Source of the DNA: Sphaerochaeta globosa str. Buddy | Lineage (GTDB): Bacteria > Spirochaetota > Spirochaetia > Sphaerochaetales > Sphaerochaetaceae | Reading direction: 5' to 3' | Length of the DNA: 64,000 nt | Assembly (NCBI RefSeq): GCF_000190435.1 | Contig: NC_015152.1 | Span: 1,122,458 to 1,186,457 of the forward strand | Shown here: positions 49,486 to 58,152 of the stretch, in pieces | Layout: each line of letters opens with the position of its first letter | Position numbering within the stretch: position 1 is the first letter of the stretch | Notes under the pieces: generated by a model | Told to the model about the DNA's origin: nothing | Databases searched by the model: none | Seen by the model: the letters and a program-made list of their open reading frames with translations, nothing else | Made by a program: the position numbers and the translations under genes

Positions 49486-49520
49486 TAAAAAAAGAAGCAG
49501 CCAGATTTCTCTGACTGCTT
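49486..49520 (-). terminator. Terminator of the five-tRNA operon
   Basis: Minus strand AAGCAGTCAG / CTGGCTGCTT, 10-bp stem with one wobble, then CTTTTTTT; it lies 3 nt past tRNA-Gly. Confidence 0.9.
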
Positions 49521-49523
49521 AAG

Positions 49524-49595
49524 AGCGAAAGACGGGACTTGAACCCGCGACATCCACCTTGGCAAGGTGGAGCTCTACCACTGAGCTACTTTCGC
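49524..49595 (-). tRNA. tRNA-Gly(GCC)
   Basis: Acceptor GCGAAAG/CTTTCGC; anticodon stem CCACC/GGTGG with loop TTGCCAA; T-arm GCGGG-TTCAAGT-CCCGT. Discriminator U; CCA not encoded. Confidence 0.96.
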
Positions 49596-49638
49596 AAAAA
49601 ACCTACCATTCGTCAGACAGCCCTTCCGGATTGTCCTT

Positions 49639-49720
49639 TGCGAGAGAGGGGACTTGAACCCCTACACCGTAAGGTACCAGATCCTAAGTCTGGCGTGTCT
49701 GCCAATTTCACCACTCTCGC
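49639..49720 (-). tRNA. tRNA-Leu(UAG)
   Basis: Acceptor GCGAGAG/CTCTCGC; anticodon stem CCAGA/TCTGG with loop CTTAGGA; long variable arm typical of Leu. Discriminator A. Confidence 0.96.
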
Positions 49721-49757
49721 GGTGCATGCCTTGCCCCATTCGAGGTTCGCCATGTTT

Positions 49758-49830
49758 TGAGCCGCAAAGGGATCGAACCTTTGACCCGCAGATTAAGAGT
49801 CTGCTGCTCTACCAGCTGAGCTAGCGGCCC
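49758..49830 (-). tRNA. tRNA-Lys(CUU)
   Basis: Acceptor GGGCCGC/GCGGCTC (one G-U pair); anticodon stem GCAGA/TCTGC with loop CTCTTAA; T-loop TTCGATC. Discriminator A. Confidence 0.95.
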
Positions 49831-49869
49831 ATGACAAAATACAATTTCAAAAACCAAAACCAAAACCAA

Positions 49870-49943
<74 letters not shown>

Positions 49944-49961
49944 GTTCACGACCCGATCAAG

Positions 49962-50034
49962 GGTGAGAGACGGGGCTCGAACCCGCAACAGCCAGATCCA
50001 CAATCTGGTGCTCTACCATTGAACTACTCCCACC
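49962..50034 (-). tRNA. tRNA-His(GUG)
   Basis: Acceptor GTGGGAG/CTCTCAC with the extra 5' G (-1) encoded opposite discriminator C, a histidine identity mark; anticodon stem CCAGA/TCTGG with loop TTGTGGA. First tRNA of the operon. Confidence 0.96.
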
Positions 50035-50082
50035 ATGGTAGCTGAAGCAGTGGTTACTCACCAGTGCGTTTCAACGTTGCAT

Positions 50083-50111
50083 ACTATGCCCTAAAGACTT
50101 TTGTTTGTCAA
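50083..50111 (-). promoter_or_regulatory. Promoter of the tRNA operon
   Basis: Minus strand consensus TTGACA (50111-50106), 17-bp spacer, CATAGT (50088-50083). An A/T-rich tract just upstream may be an UP element. The transcript would start about 40 nt before tRNA-His. Confidence 0.7.
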
Positions 50112-50216
50112 CAACCCTTGTTGAAATTTTGCAAAATTTTGAGGTATGCAAGGCAACTGTTTTTCCCGCAATCAATTGCCTATTTGCCCTTTTTGCGCTC
50201 TTGCTCTTTCCAGGGC

Positions 50217-52400
50217 TTATTTGAAATCGGCATGGACAAAGGCCAGGTGATGGTTCCATGCCAAAGAACGGTTGGCCAGAAGTTCATTGAGCTTAGCCTC
50301 AAGTGCTTGTGATTCGACAGCAATACCCAGTTTCTCAAAAGCGGGGGTGTAAGAGACCGTCATATAGCGCTGTATGTCCTCAGGGCTCATCATCCTCTGC
50401 TCAGCCAAATCGAGAGAGGTACTTACCACTTTCAGCCCCTCTTCTTCAAACATTTCCTGCAAGTAGTGCTCATCCCAGTTGGTCAGTGCGTTGTCAGGCT
50501 CGCTGTACAGCACTTTTTCAGCCTGTCTGAACAAGTCCTGCAAATCAGGGGGGAGGAAGTCTGAAAGTCGTGATCCTTTGCACGGAACACTTTCACAGAT
50601 ATGCAACGAGCCTTGTTTGCTAAGACGTGAGACCAAGGCAGTACACAGTTCTCTCTCCTGTCTTGCACGAGAGAATACATTACGGCCGAGAATGACCTCA
50701 AAACGTAGATCTTTCTGAAGTGTGTTCAATAGCTTCTTCAGCTCGATGGCATGGACATGCGGTTTTTCCAAATCAGGAAGGGAATCAGCATAGTGGTTTA
50801 TATGGTCAAGCTGGTCCTTTGTTCGCACTTGGGCGACAACCAACCCCTCAGCAGTCTTACGGTATGCTTCCCAAACCAACAGCCCATGCCCGGCATTGCA
50901 GACCAACACCCGGTCGCTTCGACGGAATTTCACCGGTTCATACAAGGTGGAACGAATGGTAGCCAACAGCTTTCCCCGTTCACTTACCGTGCGATTCACC
51001 CATTGCTGGCGTTGCTTGTCACCCGGGGAGAAGGTAAGGTTTTCTACGAATGCATCCACTTCAACACTCTCAAGCTGTTGCTCACGGTGACGTTGTACCT
51101 TTTCTTGGATGGTGCTCTCATAGCCTTGATTGCTCGGTTGATAATACACCTTGCCTTGCAGGCCTGAAGGAAGATATTGCTGGGCAACCCAGTGGTCTTG
51201 ATAGGAGTGGGGATATAGGTATCCCTGGCCATGACCGAAGCCCTTGGCATCGCGGCTTGCATCACGCAGATGATTGGGCACCTCATCCTGAGCCTGCTGC
51301 TCGACGCCCTTGAGGGCATCGAAGAATGCAAGGGTAGAGTTGCTTTTCTCCGCAGTTGCCAGATACAGGGCTGCATGGGTGAGGTGGAACCTCCCCTCCG
51401 GCAGGCCGATGCGTTCAAAAGCCTGCGCGTCCGCTTCCACTACGACGATTGCATTGGGGTCGGCAAGCCCGACATCCTCGCAAGAACTGATAAGCATGCG
51501 ACGGAAGATGAATTTTGGGTCTTCTCCTGCACTGATCATACGTGCCAGCCAGTAAAGGGTTGCATCGGGATCGCTTCCCCGAATGCTTTTGATGAAAGCG
51601 CTGATCACATCGAAGTGATAGTCTCCTTCCTTGTCGTACAATACTGCCTTTCGCTGGATGGATTGCTCAGCAGCATCCTTGGAAATATGGATGGCATTCC
51701 CATTTTTTGGGGGAAACGAATCACCTGAGGTCTCGACCGCCAACTGCAGGGCATTGAGCAGGCTTCGTGCATCACCGTTGGCAACTTCACAAAGGTGCTC
51801 CAGCGCCCCGGTTTCGAATGTCACCTGATAATTGCCGTAACCTCGTTCTTTGTCAGCGAGTGCTTGCTTTGCGATGGCCAGCAGGTCATCAGTATCCAGA
51901 CTCTTGAGCTGAAAAATCCTGGATCTGCTGACCAAGGCAGCATTTACCTCAAAGTATGGATTCTCAGTCGTTGCCCCGATAAGAATGACGGTGCCATTCT
52001 CAACCCAAGGCAGCAGGGCATCCTGCTGACTCTTGTTCCATCGGTGCACTTCATCGATGAAGAGAATGGTTCCGCGGTTGTATAGTTCCAGGCGCTGACG
52101 CGCTTCCTCTATCTCATAGCGCAATTCCTTAACCCCGGACAACACGGCATTGAGCGTTGAGAAGTGACGTTTTGTGGTATTGGCAATGACACGGGCGAGG
52201 GTGGTCTTGCCTGTTCCCGGAGGTCCATAAAAAATGACCGAGGAGAGCTGGTCGGCCTGGATGGCACGCCTTAGCAGCCGTCCCGCACCGATAATGGCGT
52301 CCTGTCCGATGTATTCGTCCAGTGTACGGGGACGCATCCGATAGGCAAGGGGCTGGTTCGCCAGTTGGTCTTTCTCGCTGGCCTCGGTAAAGAGGTTCAT
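50217..52400 (-). CDS. rarA: RarA/MgsA-type AAA+ ATPase fused to a methyltransferase-like domain
   Basis: A 727-residue protein. Residues 1-430 are a replication-recombination factor [16 protein letters not shown], Walker A GPPGTGKT at 59-66, Walker [17 protein letters not shown], arginine-finger region and the MgsA C-terminal domain ([18 protein letters not shown]). Residues from about 455 are extra: a Rossmann-like unit with [15 protein letters not shown] (like SAM motif I) and [12 protein letters not shown]. RarA acts at stalled replication forks; the extra domain's activity is unknown. The start codon overlaps the upstream lipoprotein stop (ATGA). Confidence 0.88.
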   Translation of the reverse strand: MNLFTEASEKDQLANQPLAYRMRPRTLDEYIGQDAIIGAGRLLRRAIQADQLSSVIFYGPPGTGKTTLARVIANTTKRHFSTLNAVLSGVKELRYEIEEARQRLELYNRGTILFIDEVHRWNKSQQDALLPWVENGTVILIGATTENPYFEVNAALVSRSRIFQLKSLDTDDLLAIAKQALADKERGYGNYQVTFETGALEHLCEVANGDARSLLNALQLAVETSGDSFPPKNGNAIHISKDAAEQSIQRKAVLYDKEGDYHFDVISAFIKSIRGSDPDATLYWLARMISAGEDPKFIFRRMLISSCEDVGLADPNAIVVVEADAQAFERIGLPEGRFHLTHAALYLATAEKSNSTLAFFDALKGVEQQAQDEVPNHLRDASRDAKGFGHGQGYLYPHSYQDHWVAQQYLPSGLQGKVYYQPSNQGYESTIQEKVQRHREQQLESVEVDAFVENLTFSPGDKQRQQWVNRTVSERGKLLATIRSTLYEPVKFRRSDRVLVCNAGHGLLVWEAYRKTAEGLVVAQVRTKDQLDHINHYADSLPDLEKPHVHAIELKKLLNTLQKDLRFEVILGRNVFSRARQERELCTALVSRLSKQGSLHICESVPCKGSRLSDFLPPDLQDLFRQAEKVLYSEPDNALTNWDEHYLQEMFEEEGLKVVSTSLDLAEQRMMSPEDIQRYMTVSYTPAFEKLGIAVESQALEAKLNELLANRSLAWNHHLAFVHADFK

Positions 52401-53095
52401 TGCTGACCGTCCTGTTGGAAGATTTCCAGGAAGGAACCGCTCCCTTTGGGCACCGGCGTGGTTCTCAACCGTTCTTCCTCAAGTCCCAGCTGAGCAAGAT
52501 AGGTTGTTGCAAAGTAGGAATATAAGTGTTCAAAAGGATCGGCTGTGACGGAGGGGAGTGCTTCACGGCCCCAAAGAGTGGTACCTTTCTGCCAGATATC
52601 GTAGCGATCGAGTATTAAATCCCACGTGATGCTGCTGTTGGTCAAAGCATCCTGGAGCATTGTTTTCACTTCTTGTGCCAACATGCTTCCCTGTTCAGTG
52701 ATCAAGCGATTGGTAGCACTGGTGTTGCTTTCCTTCAAAAGAGCTTCGCTGTCGTCCCAGACTACGGAAGAAACCGATGTTTCCACCAAGGAGGGAAGCA
52801 TCACCACCACCTGACGGAAGGCCCCAAGGACTTGGTTGCTCCAGGTAGTAAGGTGGTCGTGAAACAGCGGGATTTCCTGCATCTGCAAAAAGTGTGCTGT
52901 TTGCAGTGGGAGCAGTGTTGCGAGCGGGGTGTTTGCATACAGGTTTACATCGATGGATTGACTGGCAAGTTTCACCACTTCGGTAAGGGCATACGTTGCA
53001 TCAGGGGCAAGCAACGCTTGGTCATTCTTGGTCGTGGAGCATCCAATCAGGAGCACCAGCGCAAGTAAAAGGTATACACATGACGTCCGTTTCAT
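52397..53095 (-). CDS. Lipoprotein of unknown function upstream of rarA
   Basis: A 232-residue lipoprotein with lipobox LLIGC. The mature part is mostly helical (TEVVKLASQSIDVNLYANTP, then QVLGAFRQVVVMLPSLVETSV) and has no motif I recognise. ATG 53095 has no ribosome site; a TATAGT box ends 7 nt before it, so the mRNA is probably leaderless. It is translationally coupled to rarA and diverges from the MATE gene across 64 bp. Confidence 0.7.
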   Translation of the reverse strand: MKRTSCVYLLLALVLLIGCSTTKNDQALLAPDATYALTEVVKLASQSIDVNLYANTPLATLLPLQTAHFLQMQEIPLFHDHLTTWSNQVLGAFRQVVVMLPSLVETSVSSVVWDDSEALLKESNTSATNRLITEQGSMLAQEVKTMLQDALTNSSITWDLILDRYDIWQKGTTLWGREALPSVTADPFEHLYSYFATTYLAQLGLEEERLRTTPVPKGSGSFLEIFQQDGQQ

Positions 53096-53102
53096 GGTTG
53101 TT

Positions 53103-53153
53103 ACTATAGCATCCGACTTGTCTCTTGCATAGCTGAATGGAGATTTGTACAAT
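53103..53153. promoter_or_regulatory. Overlapping divergent leaderless promoters (lipoprotein / MATE)
   Basis: Plus strand: TTGCAT (53125-53130), 17-bp spacer, TACAAT (53148-53153), 6 nt, ATG 53160. Minus strand: TATGCA (53131-53126), 17-bp spacer, TATAGT (53108-53103), 7 nt, ATG 53095. The two -35 boxes occupy almost the same six base pairs. Confidence 0.65.
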
Positions 53154-53159
53154 CGCAGC

Positions 53160-54512
53160 ATGCTTACCCAATACAAAACCATGAACAGGCAGATTCGTGC
53201 CATGAGTCTGCCCACTATGTACGGAATGTTGTTTACCGCTCTGTACGACATGGTGGACATGTTCTGGATAGGTATGTTGGACAAGGAGGCCGTTGCCGCC
53301 ATCACCATCTACCTGACCCTTTTTTTGGCATTGGAAATCCTCAATGAAGTGGTAGGGACGAGCAGCGTCTCCTTGCTCAGTAGAAGTTGGGGCTCCGGTG
53401 ATATCGAGCTCACCAGAAGGATCGGGGAGCAGACCTTTGTATTCAAAGCTCTGCTGGGCAGTCTTGGTGCCTTGGTGTTGATTCTCATTCTTCCCTTCTT
53501 CTATCGACTGTACACCGATGATGCAAAGGTAATTTTTCATGGCATGCAATATGGATACCTACGCTCCATTTTTGTCCCGATTTTCTTTTCTTCCTATACG
53601 GTCAATACCATCCTCAGAAGTACCGGGGATGCAAAAACTCCCATGCTACTTCTTTTGGCAAGTGCGGTTCTCAATATGGTGCTTGACCCGATTTTCATGT
53701 TTAGTACCATCCCCGGTACTTCGATCGCGGGTTTGGGATGGGGTATGTTCGGTGCAGCCTTTGCGACCTGCATCTCCTATGCATTTGCTTTTGTTGTTGG
53801 ATTCTGGTATTTGCAGAGCGGGAAAGCTCCACTGACCATCAGGGTAAAGGGTCTCTTGCACCTCGATTGGGCCATTGATAAGAAGTTGCTCATCATAGGC
53901 CTCCCCAGTGGAATAAACATGTTGCTCAGGTCCCTGATAACCATCATTTTCCTCAAGCTCGTCGCCCTGTACGGAACAACAGCCATTGCAGCACTGGGCA
54001 TCGCAAACCGAATCTATCAGTTTTGCGGTATGCCCTCCAACGGTTTGAGCATGGGTTCGGGGATTTTGGTCGGACAGCGTCTGGGAGCGAAACAATACAA
54101 GCAGGCGAAGGAAGTCACCCTGTTGTCCTGCTTCAACGGGCTGCTTTTCTCCCTTCCCTTCATTTTGTTGCTCCTCCTAGCACCCGGTCCTCTGATCAGT
54201 TTGTTTCTCGGGGGAGGGGTCATATCCAGTGAGGCCAGCGCGCTGCTTCGCGTGTACGCCCTGTGTTTGGTCTTTCTTGCAATCTCCGGAGGGTTGGGCT
54301 CTGCCTTCTTTGGCTCTGGACACACCCGTCCCATTCTCTATACTTCGCTGATCAGCGGCTGGATGGTACAGCTTCCCTATGCCTTGCTGGTCGTTCTGGT
54401 CTTCAAACTCCCGCTTCCTTGGCTATGGTCGGCCTATCTGATCGGTGATTCTCTGGATTGTCTTCTACGGTATCGGTATTTCCGTTTGGGTGATTGGAAG
54501 GAAGAGCGTTGA
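53160..54512 (+). CDS. MATE-family efflux transporter
   Basis: A 450-residue, twelve-helix exporter of the MATE/NorM group. The repeat layout is clear: PTMYGMLFTALYDMVDMFWIG in helix 1 and an equivalent LPSGINMLLRSLITIIFLKLVALYG at the start of the second half, plus G-x-x-x-G-Q-x-x-G at LVGQRLGAKQYKQAKE. Substrates are probably drugs or cationic metabolites. ATG 53160 has no ribosome site and lies 6 nt after TACAAT, suggesting a leaderless mRNA. Alternative start: ATG 53181. Confidence 0.9.
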   Translation: MLTQYKTMNRQIRAMSLPTMYGMLFTALYDMVDMFWIGMLDKEAVAAITIYLTLFLALEILNEVVGTSSVSLLSRSWGSGDIELTRRIGEQTFVFKALLGSLGALVLILILPFFYRLYTDDAKVIFHGMQYGYLRSIFVPIFFSSYTVNTILRSTGDAKTPMLLLLASAVLNMVLDPIFMFSTIPGTSIAGLGWGMFGAAFATCISYAFAFVVGFWYLQSGKAPLTIRVKGLLHLDWAIDKKLLIIGLPSGINMLLRSLITIIFLKLVALYGTTAIAALGIANRIYQFCGMPSNGLSMGSGILVGQRLGAKQYKQAKEVTLLSCFNGLLFSLPFILLLLLAPGPLISLFLGGGVISSEASALLRVYALCLVFLAISGGLGSAFFGSGHTRPILYTSLISGWMVQLPYALLVVLVFKLPLPWLWSAYLIGDSLDCLLRYRYFRLGDWKEER

Positions 54513-54565
54513 CGTTTGTCTGATTTATTGCGACATTATACGTGATAGCACAGGAGGCTAGCACT

Positions 54566-55276
54566 ATGTCAGAACGAAACTCTTCAATACTCCAGAATGT
54601 AACGGCGCGTGAGCGAACCATCCTGAAGAATGTATACCTTTGGATGACCGCAGGGTTGGGCCTAACTGCCTTGGTCGCCTTTTTTGTGGCCAGCAATCCT
54701 TCTCTTTTGAGGGCGTTGGTTGGAAACACCCTGGGCTTTCTCTTGATAGTCGTAGGTCAATTCGCCCTTGTATTCTATCTTTCGGCACGGCTTGACAGAA
54801 TGAGCCAGAGTAGTGCAATTGGAGCATTCCTTGCCTATTCAGCTTTGAACGGCATCATGCTCAGTACCCTATTCGCTGTGTATGCCGGGGTGGTCATCTA
54901 TAAGACCTTCTTTACCACCGCCCTTATGTTCGGTGGCATGAGTCTGTATGCCATGACTACCAAACGCGATTTGAACAAAATTGGTTCGTATCTGGTCATG
55001 GGCTTGTGGGGCTTGATCATCGCCTCTCTGATCAACATGTTTTTCCGTTCATCCGGTTTGGACTACTTAATCAGTTTCATCGGCGTTGGCATTTTCCTTG
55101 GGCTTACTGCATGGGATACGCAAAAAATCATCAGGATGAACGAGCAGTATGGGTCTGCCATCGATGAGGAGACCTTTACCAAGCTCAGCATCATCGGAGC
55201 CCTTTCGCTCTATCTCGATTTCTTGAACCTCTTTCTTTTCCTTCTGAGAATCTTTGGTCGTTCAAACAATCGATAG
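54566..55276 (+). CDS. Bax inhibitor-1/YccA-family membrane protein
   Basis: A 236-residue protein with seven helices of the BI-1 family (TMBIM). Typical segments: ILKNVYLWMTAGLGLTALVAF, LNGIMLSTLFAVYAG, and the C-terminal LSLYLDFLNLFLFLLRIFG. Bacterial relatives are proton-sensitive calcium leak channels (BsYetJ) or modulators of FtsH (YccA). ATG 54566 has AGGAGG 8 nt upstream; the in-frame ATG at 54542 lacks one. Confidence 0.93.
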   Translation: MSERNSSILQNVTARERTILKNVYLWMTAGLGLTALVAFFVASNPSLLRALVGNTLGFLLIVVGQFALVFYLSARLDRMSQSSAIGAFLAYSALNGIMLSTLFAVYAGVVIYKTFFTTALMFGGMSLYAMTTKRDLNKIGSYLVMGLWGLIIASLINMFFRSSGLDYLISFIGVGIFLGLTAWDTQKIIRMNEQYGSAIDEETFTKLSIIGALSLYLDFLNLFLFLLRIFGRSNNR

Positions 55277-55297
55277 GCTGATCGACTACATACACCG

Positions 55298-55325
55298 GGC
55301 TGCCGCAAGGCAGCCTGCTTTGTTA
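55298..55325 (+). terminator. Terminator of the BI-1 gene
   Basis: GGCTGCC, loop GCAA, GGCAGCC, then TGCTTTGTT. Short T tract; lies just before the convergent PHP gene. Confidence 0.7.
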
Positions 55326-56033
55326 TTGGCGGTAGCTGATGTTTTTCGCTTCAGAGAGACTTTTTTTCAAGGCTTCGTAGCTGATCTCTTCCATTTCGAT
55401 AAAACAGCTTCTTCTTCCCACCTGTTCCAGGCAATGGGCGTCCGAACCGGTGAGGATGGCCAGATGATGGGTGTCCGCTTGGACGGGGAGATGAATCGCC
55501 TCCAATGCGGTATAAGGGAGGTCGGGAAGGAAACCCAGGTTGGCAAGCACGCTGTTGGCAAACCGGTCGATATGGGCGGGGATGACCAAGGCATCGCGAC
55601 TGAGTGCTTCCTCCACCACATCGCTGAAGGCGAGGGACGTGGAACCGACCAAAAGCTTGTCCACCGTTTCAATCACTTCACCATCAATGTCGACCACCAG
55701 CTGATTGCCGAAGAGGTCGGTGCGGTTCTTCTGCTCGGGGAGCAGGAACTCGATGAAGGACCCAAACTGCTGTGCATCCTTTAGATGGGAAAAGAGGGTG
55801 AGTACATGCACTTCCTCAACGGTGGAGACTTCCAGACCGAACAGCGGGAGAATACCGCACAGCTGACAAGCTTCTTGGAACGGGGCAAGATTTCGAGCAC
55901 TGTTGTGGTCGGTCAGGGCAAGGATTTGAATGCCTTGTTCCATCGCTTCCACAGCCAGAAGGGCAGGGCTGAAGTCATCGTTTGCGCAAGGTGAGAGACA
56001 GCTGTGATTATGAAGGTCAAGCTTTACCTGCAT
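55323..56033 (-). CDS. PHP-domain metal-dependent phosphoesterase
   Basis: A 236-residue PHP-domain protein. Metal ligands: DLHNHSCLSPC at the N-terminus, LTDHNS near residue 40, and VIPAHID near 150, with SDAHCLEQ at the end. Family members hydrolyse phosphate esters; the substrate is unknown. The ATG overlaps the DRTGG gene by 17 nt. In clostridial and related genomes PHP, DRTGG and ATPase genes of this type often sit beside NAD(P)-linked [FeFe]-hydrogenase genes, which are not in this window. Confidence 0.85.
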   Translation of the reverse strand: MQVKLDLHNHSCLSPCANDDFSPALLAVEAMEQGIQILALTDHNSARNLAPFQEACQLCGILPLFGLEVSTVEEVHVLTLFSHLKDAQQFGSFIEFLLPEQKNRTDLFGNQLVVDIDGEVIETVDKLLVGSTSLAFSDVVEEALSRDALVIPAHIDRFANSVLANLGFLPDLPYTALEAIHLPVQADTHHLAILTGSDAHCLEQVGRRSCFIEMEEISYEALKKSLSEAKNISYRQ

Positions 56034-56367
56034 TGATCCTTCCCAAGGCTGCTGCAATGCGGCAGCTTGCCTCGAATTGTGTCTCCGTTGTAGCAAAAAT
56101 GGCGATTCCCTCATCCTTTGCAGCTTGCAGCATATCAGAAGGGATGCTGCGGTTATTGCAAATTACCAAGGCTAGGATACCTGCAAGTGAAGCTACCGCG
56201 ACGGTATTCTTATGTGCCTGGATGGTTATCAATACACTCTCGGAAGGGGCATTGCCCATCACATCGCTGAGCAAGTCACCGGTGTAGGCATCCTGTATTT
56301 CCAATGTTCCATCTCCCATGCAGTGGGTGGTAAACCCTTCCAATTGCGCTAAATCCTGAACGACCAT
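56017..56367 (-). CDS. DRTGG-domain protein
   Basis: A 116-residue single-domain protein. The pattern GDLLSDVMGNAP, ITIQAHKNTVAVASLAGILALVICNNRSIP, and IAIFATTETQFEASCRI agrees with the DRTGG domain, a probable ligand-binding fold found between CBS domains and in phosphotransacetylase-like proteins. It is sandwiched in the PHP/DRTGG/CBS-ATPase operon with 1-nt spacing on one side and overlap on the other, so a joint complex is likely. Confidence 0.8.
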   Translation of the reverse strand: MVVQDLAQLEGFTTHCMGDGTLEIQDAYTGDLLSDVMGNAPSESVLITIQAHKNTVAVASLAGILALVICNNRSIPSDMLQAAKDEGIAIFATTETQFEASCRIAAALGRINAGKA

Positions 56368-56368
56368 C

Positions 56369-57295
56369 CTATTTCTCCTCTTGTTTGGGGTGTAATTCTA
56401 TGCTGCACACCACGGTAGTCCCGCTTCTCGTGCTTTCAATGGTAAATTCATCGGCGACTGATTTGACATTGGGCAGTCCCATTCCCGCTCCGAAGCCGAG
56501 AGAGCGTATCCATTCACTTGCAGTGGACCACCCCGGCGTCATTGCTGCTTCTACATCGCTGATGCCCGGCCCGCTGTCCCTGGCTGTGATCTGCATTGTC
56601 TGCGGTGAGTACTCGGCGATCAGTTCTCCCCCGTCGGAATGCACCACCAGGTTCATTTCCAACTCGTAACTGGCAATCGCAGCCCTTCGGATGATGTGTG
56701 GGGCAATCCCGGCGCTCTTGAGCCGTTTCTTGATTTCGGTACTGGCATAGCCGGCATTCTCGAAATCATTTTTCATAATCGAGTACGTATGGATTTCCCC
56801 GCTCATCTCCTCGCTCAGGCTGGTGGTGCGGGTTCTCTTTTCCAGTTCCTCGATCTCCCGGTTGATTTCCACCAACAACGTGCTGGTGATGTCGCGGCTG
56901 GTGATCATGCCCACCAATTCCTTGTGCTTGTTGAGCACCGGGAACCGATGGTAGCTGAATCGGTCGAAATAGCTGATCGCAAAAGAAATCGGCATGTCGT
57001 CCTCGAGAACGATGAGGTTGCGGGTCATATGGTCCTGCGCCTTCTCCTCGATGTATCCCTTGTCGAGTGCCTGGATAATGTCGTCCATGCTCACAATGCC
57101 TATCAGTCGCTTGCCCACAACGATGGGTAGGCCTGTAACCTGTTTTTCTCGCATGATGTACTGAATCTGCCTCAGCGTCGTATCTTTGGAGGCAGTAACC
57201 AGATCAGTGGTCATGACATCCTTCACCTTCAATCGGTAAATCAATTCAAGGATGACATTCGGTGAGGTAATGGTATTGATGGGTATCTCTTGCAT
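56369..57295 (-). CDS. CBS-pair plus anti-sigma-factor-like ATPase (HATPase)
   Basis: A 308-residue cytoplasmic protein. Two CBS motifs (VKDVMTTDLVTAS and DHMTRNLIVLEDD; residues 20-145) precede a GHKL ATPase domain (180-300) with N-box ELEMNLVVHS, G1 box DSGPGI and G2 box GFGAGMGLPN, as in SpoIIAB/RsbW-type kinases. It may pass an adenine nucleotide signal to a partner. The ATG at 57295 has no ribosome site and lies 6 nt after TATACT, so a leaderless mRNA is predicted. Followed by DRTGG and PHP genes. Confidence 0.87.
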   Translation of the reverse strand: MQEIPINTITSPNVILELIYRLKVKDVMTTDLVTASKDTTLRQIQYIMREKQVTGLPIVVGKRLIGIVSMDDIIQALDKGYIEEKAQDHMTRNLIVLEDDMPISFAISYFDRFSYHRFPVLNKHKELVGMITSRDITSTLLVEINREIEELEKRTRTTSLSEEMSGEIHTYSIMKNDFENAGYASTEIKKRLKSAGIAPHIIRRAAIASYELEMNLVVHSDGGELIAEYSPQTMQITARDSGPGISDVEAAMTPGWSTASEWIRSLGFGAGMGLPNVKSVADEFTIESTRSGTTVVCSIELHPKQEEK

Positions 57296-57301
57296 AGGGT
57301 G

Positions 57302-57329
57302 AGTATACAACAGCTTTGCAGGCGTGCAA
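57302..57329 (-). promoter_or_regulatory. Leaderless-type promoter of the CBS/ATPase operon
   Basis: Minus strand TTGCAC (57329-57324), 16-bp spacer, TATACT (57307-57302), then CACCCT and ATG. Confidence 0.65.
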
Positions 57330-57382
57330 AGAAAGGTTGATTCCCTGATTTGTGTTTTCTTACTGCCTAAAGTGGATTTCTT

Positions 57383-57391
57383 TGGTATATT
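57383..57391 (+). promoter_or_regulatory. Extended -10 promoter of the pseudouridine synthase
   Basis: TGG-TATATT followed by 8 nt and ATG 57400. Confidence 0.5.
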
Positions 57392-57399
57392 GATTGGGT

Positions 57400-58137
57400 A
57401 TGGATATTGTTTCAACGCCGACGCTCGTCTATGAAGACCCCTATATTCTGGTCGTGGATAAACCTGGGCTGCTGCCCACGGTTCCCCTCAAGGATGATCC
57501 GCCCGATAAGCCTACCTTGCTGGGGATGGTTGCCCGCTCCTTTCCGGAGGTCCTTTGTGTCGAGGGAAAGAATGCTTGGGAGGGTGGTGTGCTTCACCGC
57601 CTCGATACACCGACCAGTGGTTTGGTGGTCATAGCCAGAACCAAAGAGGCGTATGCTTCCTTGCAGGCGATCGGGAAAGCTGAACTCTTTGTGAAAGAAT
57701 ACCAATGCCAAAGTTCAGCACCACAGTCAATTTCACTTCCTGCCTTCCCTCCCTTTCCGTACGAGGATCCAGTTGCCTGCGGTGGACGGGAAGTTACCAT
57801 TGGAAGTCTTTTCAGACATTATGGGGATAATCGCAGACAAGTGAGACCGGTGCTTGCAGACAGTCCCAAACAGTTGCTCGATAAATCCACCGGTGCTTGG
57901 TATATGACCAGGGTGTGGTATGCAGGAGAAGGAAAGGGAGCGAAGCTTTTCACCTGTAGGCTTACCTCGGGGTTTCGCCACCAGGTCAGGGTGCATATGG
58001 CATGGAGCGGCCATCCGATCGACGGCGATGCCATCTATCTCGGCAAGCAGCAGCCAAATCTGGCACTGCGGGCCGTTGCCGTTGAGTTTCCCCATCCGGT
58101 GACATCACAAAAAATGGAAATTCGAATAGATACGTAA
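57400..58137 (+). CDS. RluA-family pseudouridine synthase
   Basis: A 245-residue RNA-modifying enzyme. The catalytic aspartate is in HRLDTPTSGLVV near residue 70; YEDPYILVVDKPGLL at the start and TGFRHQVRVHMAWSGHPIDGDAIY-type end (SGFRHQVRVH) are standard. The HRLD-TPTSG sequence and the absence of an S4 domain place it with the RluA/RluC/TruC branch, but the target base is unknown. ATG 57400 is used because an extended -10 box ends 8 nt upstream; no ribosome site is present. Confidence 0.92.
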   Translation: MDIVSTPTLVYEDPYILVVDKPGLLPTVPLKDDPPDKPTLLGMVARSFPEVLCVEGKNAWEGGVLHRLDTPTSGLVVIARTKEAYASLQAIGKAELFVKEYQCQSSAPQSISLPAFPPFPYEDPVACGGREVTIGSLFRHYGDNRRQVRPVLADSPKQLLDKSTGAWYMTRVWYAGEGKGAKLFTCRLTSGFRHQVRVHMAWSGHPIDGDAIYLGKQQPNLALRAVAVEFPHPVTSQKMEIRIDT

Positions 58138-58152
58138 GAGAGGAGTATATTC

